A DNA stretch of 64,000 nt from Phocoena phocoena (lineage: Eukaryota > Chordata > Mammalia > Artiodactyla > Phocoenidae): contig NC_089238.1 of the NCBI RefSeq assembly GCF_963924675.1, positions 40,194,879 to 40,258,878 of the forward strand, given 5' to 3'. Below, piece by piece: positions 1 through 12,390 of the stretch (positions are counted from its first letter, which is position 1; the number at the start of each line of letters is the position of its first letter). Position numbers and translations under genes: made by a program. The notes beneath the pieces are model-generated. The model saw only the letters and a program-made list of their open reading frames with translations, had not been told where the DNA came from and did not search any database.

Positions 1-3000
1 CCACCCTTTCCACCAGCACAGTCACGGTGACTGTGGCTCCAGGGCCTGGGTCTGGCCCCACCGGCTCTGCCACGCTCCGCACCACCACCACCAACTTGTG
101 ACTTGGAGCTGCCTCATAGCTGAGGTTCTGGAACCAGTGGGGCCCGGGTCACTGTGTGGGCCACGGCGTGGCACCCTGTGCATGAATGTGTGTATGCGTG
201 CGCCACTCCCCCACCCCTAGCCCCTTACCTTGAGGAGTCGCAGCTGGACACGACCAGAGTCTGGCTCCCAATCCAGGCCGAAGGTTCCCTCCACATCCCC
301 TGCCTCAATGGCAAAGTCCATGAGGCGGAAGGCAGGCTCAAGGTCGGCGTCAGTGGCCATGAGTGTGGTCACCAGAGTCCCAGGCTCTGTGTCCTCGGGG
401 AGGCTTAGGGGCTCAATCTGGAGAGATGGGGAGGGGCTGTGAGCCCCCCCGTTAGCACCTTCCCAAGGTGTCCTCCCCTGCTCCTGCTTACCTGGGAAGT
501 GGTGAACTCAGGGGCATGGTCATTGATATCCGCGATCGTGACTGCAATCTCACAGGTGCTGCTGAGGCCTGAGGCAGGGGAGGGCATGTTGGGGAGGCCA
601 GGGTGGGAACAGAGGGGTCAGGGATCCCTGGTCACCTTCAGGGCACTTACCGCCCTCTGCTCCTCCCAGGTCAATGACCAGCACCTGAAGCAAGATGTCC
701 TGGCCAGCTTGGAGGGGGGCATCCCCCAGTGTCACACTGCCCGAGGTGGAGTCCAGCTCGAGAGCCCTCCCCATTGCCCCCTCCTCAGGCTCAGGGCTCA
801 GCAGCCGATACACAATGTGGGAGTTGGGGGAACCAGGGGCATCTGCGTCCTCTACCGAAAGCTTAGCCACCTTGGTGCCTGCGAAGACATCACCCACATG
901 GATGGGACCACAGCCAGGCCTCGAGGCCTTTCCTCACCCACTCTTCTTGTGTGTGTGTGCGTGTGTGTGTATGTGTTGGGGGTGAGACATTGATATAGGG
1001 ACCTGGGGCTTGTCTCATCCCAGAGGAGAGCAAGATGGGATAGCTCACAGGGACTTCACCCCTCCCCCACCCCCTGACAAGGCTCATAGCCCACCTGGGG
1101 GGCTGAGCTCAGGAATGCTGATTGCGGGGCCTCGTGGGGGGCAGACAGGCATGTTGTCATTCTCATCCATCACCACCACAGGCAGCTCCAGAGGTTCGGC
1201 CGCGTAGTCCTCGCCACGGGTATTCTGAGCCCGCACCCGGAGCAGGTACTATAGCGGGCAGTGGAGGGCTTCAGATGAAGACCAGGGGCAGCTCCAGCCT
1301 GGCCTGGGTCTGGGTTCCCTTCTGGTGGCCAGCTCCAGCTCTTCTGCCTCAGTGCCCGTGGGGGATGTGACACCCCCGGAAGCCCACTGGACGGGGACCA
1401 AGCACCCCTCAGCCTGTCCTCCTGGCTTCCCCCTCACCTCACCTCAGCCTGGGCTTCTCGGTCCAGCTCCCTGGTCACGTAGAGTTTCCCCTCCTTGTCC
1501 ACATCAAAGGGTCCAAGGGGCTGGCTTTCCAGGTGATAATGTACATCCCCCCCACTCCAATGTACCTGGGAGGGGGACACAGAATGAGGGCCCCCAGGAC
1601 AAGGGGCAGGAATAGCCCATGTCAGCCCTTATATTCCAACTGTTCCTGGGTAGGGAGCCTGGGCCCCAACTGTTTTGTGACCCCAGGCAAGTTGCTGCCC
1701 TGTCTGGGGTCCAGGTAGGGTCCTTTTCTTTCAGGGCACTTGTGACAGCTCCACGGTGGCCTTGCCCTGGTCCAAGCCTGGATCTTGCCCAAAGTGCCTG
1801 GATGACCAGGCTGTTTTGTTCTCTGCCCTCTCAGGCTGGGCCTGACCCCAGGGCATTCCTCGAGGAGCCTGAGACATTCCTGGCCCGGGTGACAATCCCC
1901 ATGGCAGCAAGGAGGTGGCAGCTGTTCTGCTGAGGAAGCCTGGGGTCAGCTCAGGAGGTCAGAGCACAGAGCCACGCCCGCCAGAGGATAGCAGGTGAGG
2001 AGCAAAGGGCCTGGTCCCAGGGCCTGATACGCTCACTCCATCTTGAGAACTGATGGGGACAGTGGAGGGAGGAGCATAGGTAGGGGAGGAACAGGGGGTC
2101 AAGTTGAGCCCCAGACCCACCCCCCCAAATCTCCACGAGACTCAGGCCCAGCTACACCATCCATGGGGTTATTTCAGCTGCTAACACCCACTTACTCACC
2201 TGGGCAATGTGGTGTGGGTACGGAACTTGGAGATTCTCTGCCAGGTGGACAGGATCTAGGGGCACCCAGGTGTTTTCTACTACGGAGACATCGACGGTGG
2301 CTGTGGCCTGGTGGCCCGAGGCCTGGTCACCCATGTCCTTGACCTGTACCAACAGCTGGTATGGCCCCTCCAGAGCCTGATCTAGGCTGGTGCTCCCTAG
2401 AAGGGGCAGGGTGGTCAGCTGAACAGGGGGCCAGTGCATCCTGGTACCAAACACAAAGCCAAGCATATGTCAGGTGTTCAGGATACTCTCTTGGCCAATG
2501 GATGAGAGGGACCCTTAGCACCATTGTGAGCATCTGACCAGGACTTGACGGTTTGCAAAATCACTTCTACATCTGTCCACACAATGAATGGTTGATAGAC
2601 TGGGTAGGTGGATGACCAGGATGGGGGGTGGTAAACGGGTGGATAGGTAGATGAGTGAATGACCGGTTGGATAAATGGACAGTTGACTAGGTGGATGGAT
2701 GGGGGTTTGAGAGGGTAGAAAGATGGGGATTTGGGCATGTGGATGGACGGTTGGATAGATGGACTGTATGTACGTTTGCGTGGTAGATGGATGAATGGGT
2801 GGCTGGCTGAGTGGGTGTGTGACTGGCTTTTCTTTCCTTCCCCGACCTGTGCCTCTGGTCTGAACTCCCAGGTCCAGGTCTCTCCTGCCATCACTCCCAA
2901 GGTCTCCCAGCAGTGTCCTGGGCCATAACCCCTCAGGTCTCTCATATCCTTGTCTCTTAGGCCCAAGTCTGCAGAATGTAGGGTTGAGGCACTTCCATCC

Positions 3001-4911
3001 ACACCATTCCTTAACTCTCCATGCATCGTCCTGCCTCCCCCCATGTTTTTGCCTTGCTGCTCTCTCCAGCTGGAATACTTTTCCCGCCTGCTTTATCTCT
3101 CAAGCTCCAACCCATCCTGCAGCTCACATGCAACCTTCCCCAGCTCTTCCCAACCCTCCCGCCTCTTCACACCCAGCTCAGGCTCACCCTCGGGGCTGAG
3201 AGCCAGAGCCCCCAGCTGAGGCTCCAGCTGGAACATATCTGCAGAAGGCTGGGATGGGGCCTGGTTCAGGATGTGGAATCGAAGATCCGAGTTGGCTGTG
3301 CCTGGTGCATCCCCGTCCGAAGCCTCAAGGAAGAAGAAGGGGACACCTGGTATGTGTGGAGAGGGTTCACCATTAGGGGTGAAGGGGTGGGGAGAGTCTC
3401 CCAAGCTTCCTTTATCTCTCCCTGGGTCTTCCTTCTGTATTCATCATCATATCAGGATCCTGAAGGTGAGCCATGGCTCTTCACCCCACTTCATAGATGA
3501 GCAAACTGAGGCCAAGAGTAGATGGAACTCACCTGTGGACCCTCAGTGCGGTAGGGAGGGTGCAGGATGGGACAGAAATGGGAGGGGGCGACTTGGACCC
3601 TGACTGCCTTGTCCCTATGCCAATTCTATGGCCATCTCTTTACTCTCTGTTCTCCCATCAGTGGCCACCTGACCTTGCTGTGAGCTGGCTGCTTTGGGCA
3701 CTCACCAGGCCTGGTGCCCTGGCTCAGCTGAACTTTGTAGATGGCCTGGGAGAAATGGGGCACCTGGTCATTCTCATCCTTCACGCGCACAAGTACATGT
3801 TGCGGGCCCCACAAGACGCGTCCATCCTCCGTCTCCAGGGTGACCTGGCAGGGAAGGGTAGTCAGTGCCCCACCTTGCCTTGCTGGCTTTCTCCTACCCC
3901 TGGCCCAGTCACACCTGTAGCTGGTACTCTGCCTGTTCCTCCCGGTCCAGGGCCCTGGTCACCAGCAGGAAGCCAGACTGTGGATCCACAGCAAAGGGGC
4001 CGTCAGCTGCCACGCCTGAGTCTCCTGACAGAACAATCTGACCCTCAGTCTCCTTACGGGGCAGTGGTAGCTGGCGAGGAGAGAACAGAGGTAAAGAGAG
4101 TGGGGGCCGGGCCTGGAGGATGCCCGCTCCATCTTATGGCCCCATTTTATATGTGGGGAGACTGAGGCTTAGAGAGCGTTGGCACTTGCCTGAGGTCACA
4201 AAGCCAGTAAGGAACAGGGCGGAAATTCAAAGCCAGGGCTCCTTCCTCTGTGCCTGATGCTCTCTATACTCTGTGACCTACTTTCTAAAGCTTGAAACCC
4301 CCCCTCCGTCACTTCATCCTTAAACTTAAAGCTCTACTTTCTTCTGGGATTAAAATCTTATTAGTCATTCACGCTATACCACATACTGTCTCGAAAGCAG
4401 GGTAGAAAGAAAGCCAGAGCAAGAAAGAGAAAGGAGTGCTGGAGGTAGGGGAAGCAGGACTTGGGGGGAGGGCAGCCCACGCATATCTCAGGCTCACCTT
4501 GGTCAAGTACAAAGGGAAATTTCCACCGTAGTTTTCCGGGACGTCCACATACACCTCTGCAGGCTGGGCCCCAGGAAAAGCCTGTGGGAGGATTCTCACC
4601 ACGTCAGCAAGCTGTACCTTCCTGCCGTGGGGGCCGGGACCTGACAGGGAAGGGGAATTCTGCCCCTTCCCTGGGCCTGGCCATACCTTAGCCCATCCAC
4701 CCCCTGGCCTTTGACCTCCTGACCCCACAACAGGCCTGTAGCCAGCCCTCATCACCATCCCCCAAACACTACCATCCATAGTCAGTGCAACTGGTCCAGG
4801 TAGAGTAGCGGGCGAGGGTACCAACCAAAGCTAGGATCTGAGGGTGAGGAGCAGGGCCCAGCTCACCTGGGGGATGAAGAGGCAAAGCAGACACAGCCAG
4901 GCAGGAACCAT
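1..4911 (-). CDS. CDH16: Cadherin-16 (kidney-specific cadherin), 5' twelve coding exons; gene truncated by the window edge
   Basis: Coding exons in transcript order are 4911-4867, 4581-4498, 4070-3915, 3844-3706, 3346-3188, 2396-2200, 1565-1443, 1248-1095, 878-651, 568-492, 417-229 and 127-1. All have AG/GT borders and the phases join into one open frame of 559 codons. The start codon opens a hydrophobic signal peptide (MVPAWLCLLCLFIPQ). Calcium-binding linkers typical of cadherin repeats are visible: DEND at residues 118-121, DEND at 329-332 and DIND at 442-445, plus LDRE motifs. The protein is a 7D-type, calcium-dependent adhesion molecule of renal and thyroid epithelial basolateral membranes, with a short tail that lacks the catenin-binding region (family knowledge). 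The transmembrane segment and tail lie beyond position 1. No lesion was seen. The neighbour RRAD on the same strand fits the human order. Confidence 0.95.
949..976. repeat. (TG)n microsatellite in CDH16 intron 8
   Basis: This is an imperfect TG run between the exons at 1095-1248 and 651-878. Confidence 0.85.
2580..2800. repeat. Degenerate GGAT/GATG-rich tandem repeat in CDH16 intron 6
   Basis: The stretch is rich in variants of TGGATGGA and TGAATGG. The unit is a decayed tetranucleotide. It lies in the intron between exons 2396-2200 and 1565-1443 numbered downstream, or more exactly just upstream of the 2200-2396 exon on the minus strand, so it interrupts no coding sequence. Confidence 0.7.
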
Positions 4912-6900
4912 GGTCAGGATGGGCCTGAGGGACATGGCAGTAAGGATCCAGCCCAGATCGGTGGGCAAGATGGTTCCTCTCTCTAGGAAGTCTTCCTCCC
5001 CTCATCCCCCCTCAGCCCCGGGGCCATGGCTTCCCCAGGCCCCATGGGGTACAACGGTCCCTCCTTTTTCAGCTGGACCAGCAACTCTCAGAGCTGCCCC
5101 TCCCCCTCCCACCCACTTGGACACTGCCCCCACCCTTGTCCCCTGCCTGAGCCCACTGCATACACATAGCCAGAGGGCCCTCAGGACAGACTGGCCTCCT
5201 CTTCCTCCCCTTTTAAGGGCCTGCCACTCCCCATTGCCTGCAGGGTAGTGTCCAGCTCCTTGGCCAGGCCCATCAAGACCCCCAGGCCCAGCTGCCCTGC
5301 ATTTCTTCATTCTTGTGCCCACAAGGGTCTCCATGGGAGTTTCACCTCCAGACCTTTGTCTCCTTCCCCCCATGGCCTCCCCAGCTCGTAGATCCCAAAG
5401 TGGTCATTTCCCAGAAGCACCCCAAGTCACAAAAGTTTGAAGCTCGAAAGACCCTGACGACTCTGAGGGCCACTTCCTGTGGTCTCCTCACGTTGCCGGC
5501 AAGGCCTGAAGGGCAGAGCCTGACCAAGGTCACGGAAGACTTGACCACAGGAGAACTCCTCCTGGAACAGAGGACTCAGGGTTCAGGGTCTACAGGACTG
5601 TTCTACCGCCCACTGCCATCCTTCAGCCATGGGGGAGTCCCCGCGGGGCAGGAGCCCTGCCTTCGTCTCAGCATTTTCCAGCACTTAGCGCGGAGCTGGG
5701 CGCACAGAGCACAGACAGCTCCGCCAACCAGTCCCGGGAACTCTTCCCTGGACGACAGGGCAGTGTTTCTCCTTCCCCCACCACCAACACCAGCCTCAGC
5801 CCTGCCCACCCTCCACTCCCAGACCCTCACCCGCCGGTGCCTGAGGTTGGCTTCCTTGGTCCAGCCTCCAGGTGAGAGAACTCTTTCTACGGGGAGTGCT
5901 GGCCAGGCCGGACCGGGTGGAACAGGGCAGGGCGGACACTTGAGCAGGTAGGCGGGCCAGCCATGCTCGCTCAGGAGTGGAAAACACCACTGGGCCCACA
6001 GCAGCAGGCCTGGCCCTGCCCAGCCCCCCAAGTTATTCATTGACTTTGGAAAGCTGGGGGCTGCTCAGCATCCATGACCGCCGGCCCCAGGGGGTGGGGA
6101 GATCATCGACCTGGCGCTTGTCCCACCCCTACACGGCCCAGTGGATACTTCTCAGCCCTCTGGGTTTGGACCTATTGTTTCCGTGACTCCAGACTCGCTC
6201 CCCCTTCTCCCCGCTGCGTACCAGCATGTGCAGCTGTGCCTTGGCCCACTCTGTTCCTTTTGTCTGGAATGCCCTTCCCACCCCTTCATCTGTCTGCTAA
6301 GCACTTGCTCCGGCTTCAGTACTCAGCTCAAATATTCCCCTCTCCCGGGAACTCTTCCCTGGACTCCCAAGCTTGTTCAGAGTTCTCCTGTGGGAATATC
6401 TGGCCCCCACCCACGCCCCCATGACAAGTGCTATCTCTATCAACACAGAGAGGACACCAGGTTGTCATTGGCTGTCTCTTCCATCAGACTGGGAAGCCCT
6501 CCAGAGCAAAAATCAGGGACCCAGTAATGATCTGGCCCTTGCCCGGCCCTGGCAGCTCCCAGGTGGCTTGTGGAACTAAGATAAGGAGCTAGAGGTGGCA
6601 CGTGCAGGATAGGGGAGCAGTGCATTACCTGAACTGGATACTTAGGGCTCCACACCACCCACCAGTGGGACCAGGGGGTGGGGTGGGGGGACAGCAGCCT
6701 GTGAGATCCCCTGAGCCTCCCTAAGTGCTCACACTAGCCCCTGGACACCGACCGGGCTGGGAAAATGTAGTCTTGTGCCTCTGAGAAGGAGAGAAAAGAC
6801 TGAGCCAGCTCAGGTGACCTTGAGGGAATTGCAGGGCTGACCAGGGGCCCTGCCCCCAATGAGGGGGCAAATGGGACCCAATGAAACTTATAAGCTTTTG
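4912..6900. other. Upstream flank of CDH16: no gene recognised
   Basis: The stretch should hold the CDH16 promoter just above 4911, but no clear TATA box or other decisive element was seen. Positions about 6235-6375 resemble an old L2-type repeat, with wording such as 'gtctggaatgcccttccca' and 'cagctcaaat'. Open frames here lack splice context or family matches. Confidence 0.6.
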
Positions 6901-6904
6901 CAAA

Positions 6905-7862
6905 GCAAAGGAAACTATAAATGAGATGAAAAGACAACCCTCAGAATGGGAGAAAATATTTGCAAGCGAATAAACAAAGGATTACTCTCCAAAATATATA
7001 AACAGCTCATGCAGCTCAATATTAAAAAAACAAACAACCCAATCAAAAAACGGGCAGAAGACCTAAATAGACAGTTGTCCAAAGAAGACATACAGATGGC
7101 CAAGAGGCACATGAAAAGATGCTCAATATCACTAATCATTAGAGAAATGCAAATCAAAACTACAATGAGGTATCACCTCACATACGTTAGAATGGGCATC
7201 ATCAAAAAATCTACAAACAGCAAATGCTGGAGAGGCTGTGGAGAAAAGGAACCCTCTTGCACTGTTGGTGGGAATGTAGATTGATACAGCCACTATGGAG
7301 AACAGTATGGAGGTTCCTTAGAAAACTAAAAATAGAATTACCGTATGACCCAGCAATCCCACTACTGGGCATATACCCAGAGGAAACCATAATTCAAAAA
7401 GACACATGTACCCCAATGTTCATTACAGCACTATTTACAATAGCCAGGTCATGGAAACAACCTAAATGCCCATCGACAGATGAACGGATAAAGAAGATGT
7501 GGTACATAGATACAATGGAATATTACTCAGCCATAAAAAGGAACGAAACTGGGTCATTTGTAGAGATGTGGATGGATCTAGAGACTGTCATACAGAGTGA
7601 AGTAAGTCAGAAAGAGAAAAACAAATATCATATATTAACGCATATATATGGAATCTAGAAAAATGGTACAGATGAACCCGTTTGCAAGGCAGAAATAGAG
7701 ACCCAGATGTAGAGAACAAATGTATGGACACCAATGGGGGAAGCAGGGGTGGGGAAGGTGTTGGGATGAGTTGGGAGATTGGGATTGACATATATACACT
7801 AATATGTATAAAAATAGATAGCTAATAAGAAACTGCTGTATTAAAATAAATTTTTAAAAAAA
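6905..7862 (+). mobile_element. LINE-1 3' fragment (5'-truncated)
   Basis: The sequence carries the end of L1 and its ORF2-like translation, for example 'PLLGIYPEE' and '[11 protein letters not shown]', followed by a 3' UTR-like stretch and an A-rich tail near 7840-7862. Several frame changes are present, so the copy is not coding. It is a 5'-truncated insertion in the RRAD-CDH16 intergenic region. Confidence 0.85.
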
Positions 7863-8865
7863 TGTATGGACCCTGGCCTGGAACCTTCTCAGAAACTGTC
7901 CCCAGCCTTGCCCCAGGCTGCTTCTGGTCTCCCAAGGTGGGTAGACATATACCAGTCCCCACTCAGCCACTTCTGCCCGTGTGGCCTCGGGCAAGTGCTT
8001 CTGTCCCCTGTCTGCCATTGCTGAATGGGGATGCTCCCTCCTGAAATGATGCGGGCAAACTCCTAGCAGGCACCAATGCCCAGAAGGCTCCTCTTCCCAG
8101 GTGTGGGTGGTGGGGAGATGCACACCTCCATTATGCGCAAATGCAAGGACTCTCCTTCCAGGAAAGGAGGGCTCCAGGGACCTGCTCCCACATTAGCCAA
8201 TGCGGAGCATGGGATGCTCTGGCCTGGCCACTCACAGCGGAGAGAACAGTGAACCCTCCCTGTCCTCCGCCCCCAACTCCCTTCCTAGTAGGCCAGCCTC
8301 AGCCGGGAGGTGGGGAGACATGTGGACTCAAGTCTGCCTGAGTGCGCCTTCCTCATCCCAGCCTTAACAAACCAGCGGCCTCCTTCTCCAGCCAGGGAGT
8401 CTCAGAAGTCTTCCACAGCCACTCCACCTCAGCAGATTTCCAGTCCCTCAGTGGGGAGCAGGGCAGAGACACCCGCCCAGGAGCCGGACCCAGGGTTCTT
8501 GTTTGGCTATGACACCTGGGGCAGGACATGGTCCCTTGGGCAGCCTCCATTTCCCTTACATATAGTGGGGTAACTGAGCCTTTTATCAGCTAGGCAATGC
8601 CAGGCTCCAGCTCAGAAGAATCTGGATAACGGGCTGGCTGGGATTCATGTCTCTTCCTGCTGCTTAGACTCCCCAGCCAGGTCCCCACCCACACCTGCCC
8701 CTCTGACCCAGCTGGCTATATCTGGGCCCAAACATTAGAATAGTCAAGGCCACACACTAGGGTGGGGCGGCTTCAGGAACCAGCCTCGTATGTTCCTCAA
8801 CTTCAGGAAACCTTCCTGCTCCTGCAGCCCCCAATCAAAGGAAACACAGAGTCAACAGCCCTGAC
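7863..8865. other. Intergenic stretch between L1 and the RRAD 3' end
   Basis: No gene, RNA or clear repeat was recognised. It is unique-looking, moderately GC-rich DNA downstream of RRAD. Confidence 0.5.
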
Positions 8866-8881
8866 CTATCAGGAAATAGTC

Positions 8882-8887
8882 TTTATT
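8882..8887 (-). terminator. RRAD: RRAD polyadenylation signal
   Basis: The plus strand reads TTTATT, which is AATAAA on the RRAD strand. It lies about 350 bases beyond the RRAD stop codon, so the 3' end of the mRNA is expected about 10-30 bases further, near 8855-8870. Confidence 0.75.
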
Positions 8888-9238
8888 ACAAAAATCTGCA
8901 TGTAAACAAATAGCCACGGCACTGAACAGCCTCCCTCCAGGGCATGCACACCACGGGTGCAGAGAAAGGCAGAGTCCTCTCCCCACTCATAGGCCTGCTC
9001 CACAGGCTGGGCTCAGGCTGCTGCGTGGATGCACAGGGGCCTGCACAGGCATCTCTGTGGGCCCAGCCCTTGACGGCCACTGGGAGCCACCTCCTTGGGC
9101 AGCACTGTCTCTCTGTCCATGACCATGAGGTGGGGGATACCCAGAGTCTGAGCCAGCCCTGGGGCACCTCGGGCAGTTGGCTGGGCCAGCCCACCAGTCT
9201 GCCCATCTGTCTGCACAACACGGTGAGTGCCCCAGGAC

Positions 9239-11758
9239 CTAGAGCACGGAGAGGTCGTGGCAGGACTTGGACTTGGCACGCAAGGCCATATTGCGGCTGT
9301 TTCGAGCGACGATGCGGCCCAGGAAGCGCTTCGCCTTCTTGCCAAGGCTCTCTCGCCGCCGAGTACCCGCTTGCCGACGTGCGTTGGCCTCTTTGCTGTC
9401 CCTGCGCAGGCGTATCTGGCGCACGACACCCTCAAACAGCGCCTGGACATTGTGGTGCAGCGCAGCCGACGTCTCAATAAACTTGCAGTCGAAGACCACG
9501 GCACAGGCCCGGCCCTCTGGCGTGGGCGCGGACAGGCACAAGTCAATAAACAAAGGGTGGGGCGGGGGTGAGCAGCCCACTCAAACCCTGGCCACCCCAT
9601 GGCAGCTACCACATCCCTGGGTCTTCCCCAGAAACACAAAGACACCAGCTCCTGTACAGAGGGGCCCAGGCATCACTGGGTCACCCAACTGGCAGAGCGT
9701 GCCCACGTTTAAGGAGCTCACAGAGGCCCACAAAAGGAGACTCATTTATTGAAATAATTTGAAGTTTGATATTTAAATGGAAGTGCTGTAGTAGTCAACA
9801 ACAGCTTAGTGTTTTATGGCTTGATGTTATATCATGATGAATGATGGGGAGAATAGGGGGGACATCACCAAGTCACGGTTGGTTCCTCTGCGGGGCTCAG
9901 GTCTGGGGGCCACAGAGGATGATGCGGAGTCCAAGAGGGGGCTGCTCCCCAAGGGCAAGACTACGCTGAGACTGGCCCTGGCCTGGAATCCAGGCTCTGA
10001 ACTCCTGGCCTGATTCCCTGCACTCTCCTCACCCCTCATATGCCAGGCCAGGGACAAAGAAGACAGAAAAGGAGGGCTCTGAGGTGGCCCAGCCCAGCGT
10101 CCAGCAGCCTTCACCTCCCCTAGCTCATTTGGTCCTTTCCCCAGCACTCAGGTCTTTGGGAGTCCTGTGGGAGGGCAGAAGCTCTCCCCCATCTCCCTGA
10201 GTTTTCTTCCTAAACATTTTTAGCCACTGATGATCCCCAGGGACTCGAGCTGAGTCAAGACTGAGTGGACCACAGCCCAGCCAGGATCTCCCTCCCTTTC
10301 TGACCCACTCCCTGCTCACCATCCAAGGAGACCTCACGAGAGCGCACCAGGTCGCTCTTGTTGCCCACTAGGATGATGGGCACGTCGTCTGTCTGCCGCG
10401 CCCTCCGCAGCTGGACCCGAAGCTCTGAGGCCTTCTCAAAGCTGTCCTTGTCCGTCACTGAATACACAATGACATATGCATCTCCCATGGCCATGCAGTG
10501 GCCAGGTAGCCAGCGGCCCCCATCCTAGGGAACACAGACACATATTTACCCAATAGTCCTCACGCCCCAGCTACAAGGCTGTCACTCCCAGCAGGTCCCT
10601 ACCCCCAGCTCACCCCTCCCACCCTGTCCTGGTCTCAGCCTGCATCTTACCTGCTCCCAAATGTCATAGACCATGAGCGCTGCCTCTTCTCCATCCACCA
10701 TGATGGAGCGATCATACGTGTGCCCTAGGCAGGAGACCAGTAGTCAGGTTACCTGCTGGCTGCCAAGAGCCACCCTCCTCCAATACACCAGGTTTCCTGT
10801 TCTGGCCACACCCTTCAACTCCTCCCCAGAGCCCTCCTAACCTTCTCCTCCACTGATGGCTGCTATGTAGCAACAGAAGTGACAGGGCTGAGAAATGGGG
10901 GGTTGGAGGGCACGGTGTGCCTGGCCTCCACCTAGGCACCCCTTCCCCAAGCTAGCAATGTCCTGGGTAGCCACTCCTGTGCTCCCTGCCCTCCTGTAGC
11001 CTGAGACCCAGGGTGGTTCTGACCACAGTGGCCTAAGTTAGAACAGACATCCCCTGGGGACCTTGGTTACCTGGGACTCCTCTCCTAGAAACTCCCTCTG
11101 GCTGGGTTCTTGCCCATCCTGGCAGGGAGGGATATCCTGTCCCCAGACTACAGAGTAATTAATCGTATGCCCTTCTACTACTCTAAGCACTTCTTTCCCT
11201 ACTAAGGGCTGGGGTACCTTCTCCCTTAGTTTCCCCATCTGTGAAAGGGGTAGGTAGAGGCAGATTCTCAAAGTGTCTTCAGAATCCCGTTGTTATCTGC
11301 TGCTTTTAATCCTGGTCCCCAGTCCTGTAGCTCCCAGTCCTAACCCTGTGCTCGCCCCTCCCTTGAACAGTCCCTCCCAGCCCCTCACCTGCGGCCTCTG
11401 CTTCAGGCCCGTCCTCTATACCGCCGAAGATGCGCGCCAGAGCACTCTTGCCGACGCCAGGCGCCCCCAGCAGCAGCACCTTGTAAATGCTCTCGTCTGA
11501 ATCGCTGCCTCCTGAGCTGAGCGAGTCGGAGGAGCCCTCGGGCCAGTCCAGCCTCGGACCCTGGGCCCCAGTCCCAGCCTCAGCCGTTGTCAGAGCTCCC
11601 GGAGCCAGCGCCGCCTGCAGGTCGCGCTCGTCCACAGGCATGCTCCGGCGGTGCAGCGGGGGCGCCGGACCCCAGGGTGTGCTGCCCCGACGGCGCTCGC
11701 GCTCGCGGCCCCCACCGCGGCTCCCGCCCGCTCCGCTGCCGCCGCCGTTCAGAGTCAT
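9239..11758 (-). CDS. RRAD: RRAD, RGK-family small GTPase
   Basis: Coding exons are 11758-11389, 10724-10651, 10524-10320 and 9516-9239 (stop TAG). Phases join to 309 codons, giving 308 residues, the same as the human protein. The P-loop GAPGVGKS is at residues 98-105, NKSD at 203-206 and ETSA at 231-234. The usual DxxG switch II is replaced by the RGK-type sequence near DIWEQDGGRW. The C-terminus ends SKSCHDLSVL, the conserved RGK tail, without a prenylation CAAX box. Rad binds the calcium-channel beta subunit and restrains L-type channels in heart and muscle, and binds calmodulin and 14-3-3 (family knowledge). The long basic N-terminus and the basic C-terminal helix are present. No lesion was seen. 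Confidence 0.97.
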
Positions 11759-11990
11759 CGCGTCGGACGCCGTCTGGGGAACGGGAATCCAGATGGCCGC
11801 GTGAGCCGCGGTGGAGATGGAGTGGGAAGCTGGACCCGGGACGCGCCTGCCCGACCACGGGTCAAGAAAGATGCTCGGGGCCCAGGACATGCCGCAGAAG
11901 GTCCTTGCACCCTGACTTGTGACCCATCGTCCTGACTCGTTCATCCTAGACGGTGAGACCACCCCCACCCCGCTCTGCCAGGACACTTAC

Positions 11991-12105
11991 CCAGTCACAC
12001 ACGGACGCGGTCAGGACTAGTTAGGTCCCGGGCTCGGATACAGTCCACTCGCAGACCCAGGCTCGGACACTCGACGCTGTCGCAGCCGCTGCCTTCTCGG
12101 TCCGC
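11991..12105 (-). other. RRAD: RRAD non-coding first exon (5' UTR)
   Basis: A donor (GTAAGTGTCC on the minus strand, 11990-11981) ends an upstream exon at 11991. A matching acceptor TCCCCAG puts the second exon start at 11773, fifteen bases before the start codon. The transcription start, near 12105, is inferred from the TATA-like box and is approximate. Confidence 0.65.
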
Positions 12106-12130
12106 ACTGGGTCCGGGCTCCAGAGCCGCC

Positions 12131-12202
12131 TATTTAAGCCTCTGCCCGCCCCCGCCGCCACCCCCGCGCTCGCCCAGGGCTGCGCTGTCCGGGGGCTGAC
12201 GT
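12131..12202 (-). promoter_or_regulatory. RRAD: RRAD core promoter: TATA-like box, GC boxes and a CRE half-like site
   Basis: On the minus strand CTTAAATA lies at 12138-12131. GC-rich Sp1-type motifs follow at about 12145-12175, and a TGACGT (CRE-like) site is at 12197-12202. The surrounding DNA from about 11400 to 12300 is CpG-rich, as expected for this promoter. Confidence 0.6.
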
Positions 12203-12314
12203 GTCCGTCCCCCTCTCCCGAGGGGAATTCCCCGCCCTCCTCCTAGAACCTCACACCCACCCAGCCCCCGCCTCACCCGCCAGGGCGGGGCAGGGGCAGA
12301 CAACAGCCCGGTCT

Positions 12315-12316
<2 letters not shown>

Positions 12317-12360
<44 letters not shown>

Positions 12361-12373
12361 CGGGGGGGGGGGG
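12317..12373. repeat. (GT)n run followed by a long G tract
   Basis: About 22 GT units run from 12317 to 12360 and are followed by a run of about a dozen G, then further G-rich DNA to about 12390. It sits roughly 180-260 bases upstream of the RRAD TATA-like box. Confidence 0.95.
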
Positions 12374-12390
12374 CGAGCGGGGGAGGGGGG

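Noticed and set aside
6946..7658. Open frames of 112 and 144 codons
   Set aside because: They are pieces of a 5'-truncated L1, not a host gene.
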